Below, piece by piece: positions 1 to 7,551 of a DNA stretch of 16,067 nt (position 1 is the first letter of the stretch; the number at the start of each line of letters is the position of its first letter). The translations under genes were made by a program, and so were the position numbers. This DNA comes from Planctomycetota bacterium. GTDB lineage: Bacteria > Planctomycetota > Planctomycetia > Pirellulales > Pirellulaceae. The notes under the pieces are model-generated. The model was not told where the DNA came from, did not search any database, and worked only from the letters and a program-made list of their open reading frames with translations. The DNA is taken from positions 1 through 16,067 of the forward strand of contig JAHWKS010000016.1 of assembly GCA_019347795.1 (NCBI GenBank). Direction: 5' to 3'.

Positions 1-1
1 G

Positions 2-1216
2 TCCGCGGGCGTCTTGGCGTGCATCTTGGACTTCCTCGGCGGCCGCTACCTTCCCCATTTTGCGCCGGACGTGCCGTTCCACCCCTACCTTCGCCTGGCC
101 ATTTGGGGCGCCTTCTTTCAGTTGCCCATCCAGTTTCTCTACAACCTGCTCGTCACGCGGGAGAACGCCGGCCGATACGTGGTGGCCGCGACCGCTGTTT
201 CGTTGACGACGGTGACCTCGGTGATCTACTTCGTCGTGGTCCAACGGCAGGGCGCCTTGGGGTATCTCTTGGGAACGACGCTTGCGTCGGCGATCTGCGC
301 CGGAGTGTTCGGGGTGATTACAGCGCGCATGGCGCGGCCCCGCTTTCGCCGCGACCTGGTCGCGCCGATGCTGGTGTACGGGCTTCCTCTGGTCCCCCAC
401 TTGGCGGCCAGTTGGATCCTGGAGCTGTCCGATCGAGTTCTGTTGAAGCGGTTTGTCAGTCTCGAGGAGGTGGGCGTCTACAGCGTCGGATACCAAATTG
501 GCGCCCTGCTGAGCATCGCTGCGGCATGTTTGAACAATGCTTGGGTGCCGTTTCTGTTTCAGCGCTTGGAGCAACAGGGCGATGAGGCTGGACCGGGGCT
601 GGCCCGCCTCGTCACGTATTATGTGGCTTTTGTTTCCTGGCTGGCGTTGGGGCTGGTGGTGTTCGCCTCCCATACGGTGTGGTTGCTGACCTCGTCCCCC
701 TTCCAGGGCGCCAGCCGCGTGGTTCCTTGGGTCGTTCTCGGCCACCTCTGCAGCGCCGTTTACAACATCCCCAGCAACCTGCTGTTCGCCAAGGGAAAGA
801 GTTGGCTCATTCCGTCGGCGACGATTGCCGCCGGCGCAGCCAACTTTCTCGCAAATCTGTGGCTGATTCCGCGGTATGGCCACTTGGCGGCGGCGTGGGT
901 CACGTTCGGCAGCTACGGTTTGATGCTTCTGCTGGTGTGGTTGGCCGCCACGCGTGTTTGTCCCTTTCCCTACGAGTACCGACGCTTGGGGATCGTCGTG
1001 GCGTCCCTGGGTAGCGTCCTGGTCGTTCACGTCGCGCTGCCCTCCTTGCCCTTCGGATGGGATGCGCCGGTGCGGACCGCGATCTGGCTTTCCTATCCTG
1101 TGGCGTTGGTCGCGTTCGGGTTTCTCAACGCGCAGGAACAGGCGCGCATCGTTGGACTGGGACAACGACTGCGCGCGGGGGGAGGAGTACGCTTCCTTGC
1201 AAGACTCTTGCCATGA
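2..1216 (+). CDS. Wzx-type oligosaccharide flippase (5' partial)
   Basis: Membrane protein expected to flip lipid-linked repeat units across the inner membrane for a Wzy-dependent polysaccharide. The frame is open from base 2, so the N-terminus lies outside the window; the TTG at 14 is only the first possible internal start. About 404 codons are visible, against a usual 420-500, so perhaps 50-100 residues are missing. The visible part is almost entirely hydrophobic helices separated by short basic loops, with roughly ten to eleven segments. The stretch reading ILELSDRVLLKRFVSLEEVG followed by VYSVGYQIG is the typical mid-protein signature of polysaccharide-export MATE-like transporters. The gene ends in TGA overlapping the next ATG (ATGA, 4 bp), implying translational coupling. 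Substrate specificity cannot be read from the sequence. Family assignment is strong; the specific Wzx role is inferred from the glycosyltransferase neighbourhood. Confidence -1.
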   Translation, partial: SAGVLACILDFLGGRYLPHFAPDVPFHPYLRLAIWGAFFQLPIQFLYNLLVTRENAGRYVVAATAVSLTTVTSVIYFVVVQRQGALGYLLGTTLASAICAGVFGVITARMARPRFRRDLVAPMLVYGLPLVPHLAASWILELSDRVLLKRFVSLEEVGVYSVGYQIGALLSIAAACLNNAWVPFLFQRLEQQGDEAGPGLARLVTYYVAFVSWLALGLVVFASHTVWLLTSSPFQGASRVVPWVVLGHLCSAVYNIPSNLLFAKGKSWLIPSATIAAGAANFLANLWLIPRYGHLAAAWVTFGSYGLMLLLVWLAATRVCPFPYEYRRLGIVVASLGSVLVVHVALPSLPFGWDAPVRTAIWLSYPVALVAFGFLNAQEQARIVGLGQRLRAGGGVRFLARLLP

Positions 1217-2784
1217 CGATGACGCACGCGGAAATTGATGCGGTGTTCGAGGAGATCGAGTCCCGCTTTCCCGTTGAGGAATGGACGCGCCACGGTCTGC
1301 GGGTCTGGCCCTTGGTCCGCATGCGAATCTACTGGGCCTGCGCGGTGCTCCTTGCATCCGGGTCGGAACGACCCTCGTGGTCGGCGACCCTCCGAGCCCG
1401 CGTCGGGCGCGAGCTTCGAATGCTCGCTCGGCATGCCGGCGCGGGCCTGCGCGAACGTGCCAAGAACCTCCATCACCGAAGGTCCGAACCTTGCGAGGTG
1501 GTGCTGCTGAGCGACGGCGTGTCGTTCACCGACGTGGGTGGGGAATACTACGAGCGGTTTTGCGATCCCATCCAGGACCATTTCGCCTCTCGGGGCGTGA
1601 CGACGTTCAAATTGACGCCCGGCGTACCGCTGTGGCCGCGTTACTCTCCCTCGATGTTGGTCGGAACGCAACTGCGCAGGATCCGAGCCGTTTGCGCCGT
1701 CCGAGCGCGGCTGTCACAGCCGGCTGATCCTCCGCCTGGTTTCTCCGCTTTGGCGGAGTTCGTTCAAGACCGGTGTGGGTTCCAATTGAATTGGGGGACG
1801 TTTCACCGCGAATCGCTCTTGGTCCAGCGGTACAGCCGGTTCTACGAGTCGATCCTCACGGCATTGCGGGCCAAGCTTGGCTTCGTCGTCTCCTATTACG
1901 CCAACGAGGGCTTTGGATTCTGCCTGGCGTGCCGGAGGTTGGGAATCCCTTCGGTAGACATTCAGCACGGCGTGCAAGGAGACCTGCATCCCGCCTATGG
2001 CGGCTGGCGCCGGATCCCCGCGAGCGGATACGAGGTCTTGCCGCAGTACTTCCTGGTATGGAGCGAGGCCGAGGCCAAGGCGATCCAGAAATGGTCGGCG
2101 CCGCGGACCGGTCATCATCAGGCGCTGATCGCGGGCAATCAGTTCCTTCAGCTATGTCAGGCGGAGCAACTCCGGCCGGTCTCCCAGTTGGCGGCGCAGG
2201 TGCGCGACTTGGCCGACCCCAAGGCCATCCAGGCGCTTTACACCTTGAGCTTTCTGGAGACGCCCAGCGACATTCAAGACATGTTGGCGGCCGTCGGCAG
2301 CCGCGCGCCCGGCCGCCGCATCCAGTGGTGGGTTCGCGTGCATCCGGCGGGCATGCACCGCCTCGGCGAAATGCGCGCGTGCTTGGAGCGAGCGGGAACG
2401 CCGGCCGCCCAGGTCAACTTGGCGACCCACCTTCCGCTTTACGCGCTCTTGCCGTCGATGGACGTCCATGTGACGGGAGCGTCTTCGACCGTTCTCGAAG
2501 CGGAATCTTTTGGCGTGCGCTCCGTCGTGGTCCGCGAGCTGGGCGCCGAGCTTTACCCGTCGCAGCTTGCCTCAGGAATCGCCTTGTACGCCCAGGGCAA
2601 AGATGATATTCTCCGCGCGATCCATCGACAGAGCGAGCGCAAGGCGCCGCGCGAGGACGTGTGCGTGTCGGCGGCGCAGACTCTGGCCGCCGGCCGCCGC
2701 ATACTCGACGACCTGCTGGCCTCGGCGCAACGCAGAGCGACGGACGACCGCGACCAGCACCTCGCCGAATACCGCGCTGCCTAG
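1213..2784 (+). CDS. Putative surface-carbohydrate/capsule biosynthesis protein, GT-B-like
   Basis: Predicted soluble protein of 523 aa. The ATG at 1213 overlaps the flippase stop by 4 bp and was preferred to upstream in-frame starts that would run inside the flippase gene. No hydrophobic helix is evident. Two stretches look functional. The first is around residues 249-256 (D-I-Q-H-G-V-Q-G, Q251-H252-G253), like the Q-H-G motif of capsule polysaccharide and polysialyltransferase-like GT-B proteins. The second is near the C-terminus at residues 422-434 (G-A-S-S-T-V-L-E-A-E-S-F-G), the Ser-Ser...Glu nucleotide-sugar-binding type motif followed by a short strand and V-V-V-R-E. This arrangement fits a two-Rossmann GT-B enzyme. 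I do not recognise an exact named family. It could be a glycosyltransferase, a capsule modification enzyme or a polymer-phosphate transferase. Position directly after the flippase supports a role in repeat-unit assembly. Confidence -1.
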   Translation: MTMTHAEIDAVFEEIESRFPVEEWTRHGLRVWPLVRMRIYWACAVLLASGSERPSWSATLRARVGRELRMLARHAGAGLRERAKNLHHRRSEPCEVVLLSDGVSFTDVGGEYYERFCDPIQDHFASRGVTTFKLTPGVPLWPRYSPSMLVGTQLRRIRAVCAVRARLSQPADPPPGFSALAEFVQDRCGFQLNWGTFHRESLLVQRYSRFYESILTALRAKLGFVVSYYANEGFGFCLACRRLGIPSVDIQHGVQGDLHPAYGGWRRIPASGYEVLPQYFLVWSEAEAKAIQKWSAPRTGHHQALIAGNQFLQLCQAEQLRPVSQLAAQVRDLADPKAIQALYTLSFLETPSDIQDMLAAVGSRAPGRRIQWWVRVHPAGMHRLGEMRACLERAGTPAAQVNLATHLPLYALLPSMDVHVTGASSTVLEAESFGVRSVVVRELGAELYPSQLASGIALYAQGKDDILRAIHRQSERKAPREDVCVSAAQTLAAGRRILDDLLASAQRRATDDRDQHLAEYRAA

Positions 2785-2862
2785 CAGACGAGATTCGACG
2801 AACGCGAACGTCGTCCATCAAGAACGGATTCGCCACAATTAGCCACTCAGGGAAGAGGGTCC

Positions 2863-3807
2863 ATGTCCGCCAAACGCAGGATCGGTCAGTTCGCTCGAAA
2901 GGCTCTGTCTCGCTCGGTCTCGCTCTCGGTCCTCGGCCAGCGCACGTGGTTCCTCCTGAACAAGTCGCATGTCCCCCGGTCCTTCCGGAATTGCCCTCCT
3001 CAGGACCGTATCGTCCTCGAGCAAATCAAGGAACGGGGGTACTGCGTGGTTCCGGCCTTTGTGCCTGCGGACGCTTGCCGTCAATGTATTGAAGAAACAG
3101 AGCGGCTCTTTCGCGAACATCGAGAGTTTGTCCACCAGGGAGAGGACCTTCGCGTGTTTGGCGCCGAGCACGTATCGGCGCCCATTCGGAGATTTGCGCA
3201 CGACCCTTGGCTGATCCAGATCGCCAATGCATATACAGGGCGCCGCAATCGCCTGTTCTGCACCTTGACGAATAAGATCGTGTATCAGGAGGACGGCCTG
3301 GGGTCCGGCGGCGGCTGGCACCGCGACGGCTTTTTTCCGGAAATCAAAGCGATTCTCTACTTAAACGACGTCGATGGAGAGACGGGCCCCTTTCAAATTC
3401 TGGAAGGCTCTCACGCAAGAGGCCAAGTCCTCCGGGACATGAGAACAGCGGACCTGCGGTTCCTACAAAACCGGATCGACCTGCAGGCCGACGCCCTTGT
3501 GGAACACGACCCCTCCAGGCACAAATCGCTCTCGGGCGGAGCAGGGACCTTGCTGCTTTTCGATACGTCCGCCATCCACCGCGGCGCTCCCCTGCGGCGC
3601 GGCGTGCGCTACGCCTTGACCAACTACATCCTCGACGAGACGATCCCCACGCAGACGTTATACGACACGTATGCGCCCATCATCCGCGAATCGCACATCA
3701 AAGGAGATCGCCTCACCGGTGATTCAGGCTGCGTAACGGCCGGAGCGATTCGGCCCAAACCTGAAACGAACTTGGCCACTTCCGAACGTTTAGGACAAGC
3801 CCGATGA
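2863..3807 (+). CDS. PhyH-family Fe(II)/2-oxoglutarate dioxygenase
   Basis: Protein of 314 aa with the phytanoyl-CoA dioxygenase (PhyH) double-stranded beta-helix core. The iron triad is visible: His153-Arg-Asp155 in GGWHRDGFF and distal His239 in SAIHRGAP. Arg249 (RRGVRYALTNY) is the likely 2-oxoglutarate carboxylate anchor. Between them, YLNDVDGETGPFQILEGSHA is a classic PhyH stretch. The ATG at 2863 follows a strong purine-rich ribosome site (gggaagaggg, about 2850-2859). The family hydroxylates or otherwise oxidises small molecules or lipid/sugar-linked substrates. Inside a glycan cluster it may hydroxylate a sugar, an acyl substituent or a lipid carrier, but the substrate is not readable. 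The stop overlaps the next gene's ATG (ATGA), so it is probably co-translated with the methyltransferase. All catalytic residues appear intact. Confidence -1.
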   Translation: MSAKRRIGQFARKALSRSVSLSVLGQRTWFLLNKSHVPRSFRNCPPQDRIVLEQIKERGYCVVPAFVPADACRQCIEETERLFREHREFVHQGEDLRVFGAEHVSAPIRRFAHDPWLIQIANAYTGRRNRLFCTLTNKIVYQEDGLGSGGGWHRDGFFPEIKAILYLNDVDGETGPFQILEGSHARGQVLRDMRTADLRFLQNRIDLQADALVEHDPSRHKSLSGGAGTLLLFDTSAIHRGAPLRRGVRYALTNYILDETIPTQTLYDTYAPIIRESHIKGDRLTGDSGCVTAGAIRPKPETNLATSERLGQAR

Positions 3808-4778
3808 TACGCGACGAACAATGTCCCTTCTGTGAAAACGCCCGGTTGACGATCATTCAGACTTACAAGCACCGCTGGATCTCCTGCAACAACTGCGGCA
3901 ATGTCCAGCGACGCCAAAAGGCCCGGTATGCGTTCGAGTGCCTGCCGGATTTTCTCTTTCGGCTACTGCCGGGGCGAATCGGGCGGTTCCTTTCCATGAG
4001 CTTTAAGCGCAAGGCGCAGGGCGAGGACTACTACGACTACTATCTCGCCGGCGCCGAAACCGGCCGCGCCACGGCCCACGGGACGAAATGGGAGGGCGAG
4101 ACGGAGCGGCTCACGCAGAGGCTGGCTGATTTGGGCGTCGATCTCCGCGGCAAGAGCGTGCTCGACCTGAGCGGCGGGCCCGGCTTTGTCGCGCAGGAGC
4201 TCTCCCAGATCTGCCGCAAGGTGGTCGTCACGGAATATAGCCGCCTTGCCGTGGAGCGAATGAGAAAGCACTTGGGGGTCGATGCGATCCGGTACGATTA
4301 CAACTGCGACGACATCTCCGAGTTGGTGGAGGAGAAGTTCGACGTGGTGTTGATTCGATGGTCGATCAACTTCTGCCTGGACATCCGAGGGATGCTGGCT
4401 TCGCTCAAGCAGTGCCTGAACGAAGGGGCTGTCGTCTATGTCACGTTCGTGCCGCCCACGCTGGGCGCTTGCTTGCGATGGCAGTTTGACGACTATACGT
4501 TCCTGGTGCTCTACCATCCCGAAACGATGGCCAGGCTGTTCGCCGAAGAAGGGCTGCTCGCCGTCGCCAGGAAAGACGAGGGCGCCTATAGCTATTTGCA
4601 GGGGCCGCGACATAAGGTGCTCTCTCCTTTCGTCTTTCCGTATCGGATCGTTAACCGGCTGAAAATGTGCAACCAGGAAGTCAGCCAAAAGAACCTGGCC
4701 ATGCTGTTCCAATGGAAACCGGCGGCTCAAGGCGCCGCCGGCGCGGCGGCCGATGCGTCGCGCACGCGCGCCGCCTAG
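3804..4778 (+). CDS. Zinc-ribbon SAM-dependent methyltransferase
   Basis: Protein of 324 aa. Residues 7-31 carry two CxxC pairs (Cys7/Cys10 and Cys28/Cys31, in CPFC and CNNC), forming a small zinc ribbon. A class I methyltransferase fold follows: motif I at about 119-129 (V-L-D-L-S-G-G-P-G-F-V) for SAM binding, then the acidic strand end VVTEYS, and a motif IV-like FDVVLIRWSINF. The layout, an N-terminal zinc ribbon and a C-terminal Rossmann methyltransferase, is shared by sugar C- and O-methyltransferases of secondary metabolism and glycan loci, although those C-methyltransferases are usually longer (about 400 aa). The C-terminus is an Ala-rich, probably disordered tail. It is translationally coupled to the upstream dioxygenase through ATGA, suggesting the two act on the same substrate. 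The acceptor is unknown; a sugar hydroxyl is the simplest guess. Confidence -1.
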   Translation: MIRDEQCPFCENARLTIIQTYKHRWISCNNCGNVQRRQKARYAFECLPDFLFRLLPGRIGRFLSMSFKRKAQGEDYYDYYLAGAETGRATAHGTKWEGETERLTQRLADLGVDLRGKSVLDLSGGPGFVAQELSQICRKVVVTEYSRLAVERMRKHLGVDAIRYDYNCDDISELVEEKFDVVLIRWSINFCLDIRGMLASLKQCLNEGAVVYVTFVPPTLGACLRWQFDDYTFLVLYHPETMARLFAEEGLLAVARKDEGAYSYLQGPRHKVLSPFVFPYRIVNRLKMCNQEVSQKNLAMLFQWKPAAQGAAGAAADASRTRAA

Positions 4779-4812
4779 CATTGGGCGTCGGCAACTTCAA
4801 GGAAGAACAGCC

Positions 4813-6306
4813 ATGCAGGGGTTTCCGGAAGACAATGTGGTCGTCGATTACGGCATGGGGAATGTCGGATCGATCGCCAATATGCTCAGGAAGATCGAAG
4901 CGCCGGCAGTCGTCTCGGGCGATCCTTCCGTCATTGCTCGTGCCAGACGGATCATTCTGCCGGGGGTGGGAGCGTTCGACCACGGCATGCGAGAGCTGCA
5001 ATCGCGAGGGCTGTTGCCGGTCCTCCGCCAGAAGGCGATCCACGAGCGCGTGCCGGTCCTGGGCATCTGTCTGGGCATGCAGTTGTTCGGTCGGCGGAGT
5101 GAAGAAGGCCTGCTGCCCGGGTTGGGCTGGCTGGACGCCGAATCGCGCCGGTTCCGCCTGGACGGTGCGGTCCACGGGCTGCGCGTGCCTCACATGGGAT
5201 GGAACACGCTCCAGGTTCACCAGTCGCATCCGGTGCTTCCCCAAGCGGACGAGCTGTGGCGGTTCTATTTCGTCCACTCGTACCACGTGTGTTGCGATTC
5301 GCCCGAGGACGTTTTGGCCGCCACGCCTTATGGTCTTACTTTCACCTCCGCGGTTGCTCGCGACAATCTGGTGGGCGTCCAGTTCCATCCCGAAAAGAGC
5401 CACCGTTTCGGCATGCAACTCCTGCGGAATTTTGTGAAGTGGGATGACGCTTCCACCGAGCGCCGCGTTCGCGGATCGCTGCCGCGTCCGGAGGCCACTT
5501 CCGGATGGAACGCCCCCACCCGCGTGATTCCCTGCCTGCTCCTCAAGAATGGCGGACTGGTGAAGACCGTCCGATTTAATCGACCAAAATACGTCGGCGA
5601 CCCTATCAACGCGGTGAAGATCTTCAACGACAAGCAGGCCGACGAACTCGCCTTCCTGGACATCTCCGCGACGGTGGAAGGGCGGGAACCCAACTTTGAC
5701 CTGATTGGGCGAATTGCCGGAGAGGCCTTCATGCCGATCGCCTACGGCGGCGGCGTGCGGTCCGTGGAAGACGTGCGGCGGATCGTGCGACTGGGGGTCG
5801 AAAAGGTCGTCGTCAACAGCCACGCCGCGGCGGACCTCTCGTTTGTTCGGGCGGCGGCCGAGCAGGTCGGCAGCCAGAGCGTCGTCGTCTCGATCGACGT
5901 GAAGCGGCGTCTTCTGGGGCGCTACGAGGTCTACACGCATGGAGGACGGCGTCCCACGGGGCTCGACCCGGCCGCCTACGCACAGCAAGCCGCCGAGGCG
6001 GGCGCTGGTGAAATCATCCTCAACGCCGTTGACCGCGACGGCACATTGACCGGCTACGACCTTGCGCTGGTGAAGCGCGTCACGTCGGCGGTGACGGTTC
6101 CAGTCGTCGCCCTCGGAGGCGCCTCCGGGGTCGCCGATTTCGCCGCCGCGGTGCGCGAGGGGGGGGCGGCGGCGGTCGCCGCCGGCAGCTTGTTTGTCTT
6201 CCACGGCAAGCATCGCGCCGTTTTGATTACCTATCCCGAAAAGACCCTGCTCGACTCCGCCTTCTCAGGAGCCCCGATATGTCGCAAATATGCAGCCGTT
6301 GCGTGA
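4813..6306 (+). CDS. HisH-HisF fusion, LPS-type amidotransferase subunits (WbuY/WbuZ-like)
   Basis: Protein of 497 aa; the ATG at 4813 follows aaggaag with good spacing and gives the expected HisH N-terminus. Residues about 7-210 are a class I glutaminase (HisH): nucleophile Cys86 in GICLGMQLFG, with His192 and Glu194 in QFHPEKS completing the triad. After a linker (about 211-234), residues about 235-477 form a HisF (beta/alpha)8 barrel. HisF phosphate/ring motifs remain: YGGGVRS, D362 in VVSIDVKR, D407 in AVDRDGTLTGYD and ALGGASG. The residue matching catalytic Asp11 of Thermotoga HisF is Leu243 (PCLLLKNGGLVKT), so the IGP-cyclase reaction is unlikely. With a WbuX gene immediately downstream (28-bp overlap), the fusion most likely releases ammonia from glutamine and passes it to WbuX for acetamidino-sugar formation. 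In E. coli O145 and P. aeruginosa the two subunits are separate genes. Confidence -1.
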   Translation: MQGFPEDNVVVDYGMGNVGSIANMLRKIEAPAVVSGDPSVIARARRIILPGVGAFDHGMRELQSRGLLPVLRQKAIHERVPVLGICLGMQLFGRRSEEGLLPGLGWLDAESRRFRLDGAVHGLRVPHMGWNTLQVHQSHPVLPQADELWRFYFVHSYHVCCDSPEDVLAATPYGLTFTSAVARDNLVGVQFHPEKSHRFGMQLLRNFVKWDDASTERRVRGSLPRPEATSGWNAPTRVIPCLLLKNGGLVKTVRFNRPKYVGDPINAVKIFNDKQADELAFLDISATVEGREPNFDLIGRIAGEAFMPIAYGGGVRSVEDVRRIVRLGVEKVVVNSHAAADLSFVRAAAEQVGSQSVVVSIDVKRRLLGRYEVYTHGGRRPTGLDPAAYAQQAAEAGAGEIILNAVDRDGTLTGYDLALVKRVTSAVTVPVVALGGASGVADFAAAVREGGAAAVAAGSLFVFHGKHRAVLITYPEKTLLDSAFSGAPICRKYAAVA

Positions 6307-7454
6307 TGGATACGACGGACCCCGACATCGCCTTCGATCGCGACGGGGTCTGCAATCACTGCCATCACTACGACTGGAACCTCGCCGCCCGAACGCTGAC
6401 CGGCGCCGCGGCGGCCGCACACGTGGACCAGCTCTTTCATCAGATTCGCGCCGCGGGAAGGGGGCGGGAGTACGACTGCATCATCGGCGTCAGCGGCGGC
6501 GTGGACAGCACCTTCGTCGCCTACAAGGCGCGGGAACTCGGCCTTCGGCCGCTGGCGGTCCACCTGGACAACGGCTGGAACTCGGAACTGGCGGTCAAGA
6601 ACATCGAGCACGTGCTCAACAAACTCGGCATCGACCTCTACACCCACGTCATCGACTGGGACGAGTTCCGCGACCTGCAATTGGCCTTCTTAAAGGCCTC
6701 GACCCCCGACGCCGAGATCCCGACCGATCACGCGATCCTGGCGCTCCTCTTTCAGCTTGCCCGTCGCAACCGGGTGCGCTACGTGCTTTCCGGCGTCAAT
6801 GCCCGCACGGAGAGCCACCTTCCCCGGGCCTGGTCCACGGGGCACTTGGACTGGAAATACGTCCGCAGCATTCACTGCCAATTCGGCACGCGCAAACTGA
6901 CCACGTTTCCTCACCAAAGTCTTTGCACGTTGGCCCTGAACTGCTTACGGACCCAGTGCATCGACATTCTGAACTACCTTGACTACTCAAAGGCCGAGGC
7001 GCTCCAGACCCTCACCCAAGAACTCGGCTGGAAGTACTATGGAGGCAAACACTACGAGTCCATTTATACGCGGTTCTACCAGGGCTACTATCTTCCTCGA
7101 AAATTCGGCTTCGACAAACGCAGGTCGCACCTGTCCAGCCTGATTTGCGGGGGCGAAATCACGCGCGAGCAGGCCCTGCGCGAACTGGCCCAGGAGCCGT
7201 ATCCCGAAGAGCTCCAACGCCAGGACCGCGAGTACGTGATCAAGAAATTCGGACTGACCGACGCCGAGTTTCAGGCCATCATGGCGGCGCCGCCCAAGCG
7301 GTTTTGCGACTATCCTTCTTCGACGAACGGCGCGCTGTTTCGCGCTCTGCGCTACGGTTACCGGCGGTTTCGTCTCAGGATCGCCGCGACGAACGCTCCG
7401 CAGGAGAAAGACCGGCTCGGTGAACCGCCCCAGGAGCGCCAACGAGCCGCCTAA
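6279..7454 (+). CDS. wbuX: N-acetyl sugar amidotransferase (WbuX/WbpG family)
   Basis: Protein of 391 aa, near the family's usual size. It converts an N-acetyl group of a nucleotide sugar to an acetamidino (N-acetimidoyl) group, using ATP and ammonia from partner HisH/HisF-type subunits. The N-terminus has the family's paired cysteines (Cys5/Cys8 in CSRC, Cys25/Cys28 in CNHC) with VMDTTDPDI between. The PP-loop SGGVDST lies at 72-78 and binds the ATP used to activate the amide. Downstream stretches such as GVNARTESH and WKYVRSIHCQFG are typical of WbpG/PseA homologues. ATG at 6279 is preceded by cagga and lies inside the end of the HisH-HisF gene (28-bp overlap), a sign of coupled synthesis of a three-activity complex. 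The sugar cannot be fixed from sequence; gene context favours an L-FucNAc derivative. The tail after about residue 365 is charged and likely disordered. Confidence -1.
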   Translation: MSQICSRCVMDTTDPDIAFDRDGVCNHCHHYDWNLAARTLTGAAAAAHVDQLFHQIRAAGRGREYDCIIGVSGGVDSTFVAYKARELGLRPLAVHLDNGWNSELAVKNIEHVLNKLGIDLYTHVIDWDEFRDLQLAFLKASTPDAEIPTDHAILALLFQLARRNRVRYVLSGVNARTESHLPRAWSTGHLDWKYVRSIHCQFGTRKLTTFPHQSLCTLALNCLRTQCIDILNYLDYSKAEALQTLTQELGWKYYGGKHYESIYTRFYQGYYLPRKFGFDKRRSHLSSLICGGEITREQALRELAQEPYPEELQRQDREYVIKKFGLTDAEFQAIMAAPPKRFCDYPSSTNGALFRALRYGYRRFRLRIAATNAPQEKDRLGEPPQERQRAA

Positions 7455-7551
7455 GGCAGGCGAATCGCTTCGGTTGCGCGTGGGGTGAATCAGCGGACGC
7501 GAGCACGGCGAGGAACCGCTTGCGTCGGCGAAACGGAAGTCGAAGGGCCGC

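Noticed and set aside
4681..6213. 510-codon open frame on the minus strand opposite the HisH-HisF gene
   Set aside because: The translation has no recognisable domain, and the plus strand carries clear catalytic motifs throughout.
4813..6306. Histidine-biosynthesis role for the HisH-HisF fusion
   Set aside because: No other his genes nearby, the Asp11-equivalent is Leu, and WbuX overlaps directly downstream.
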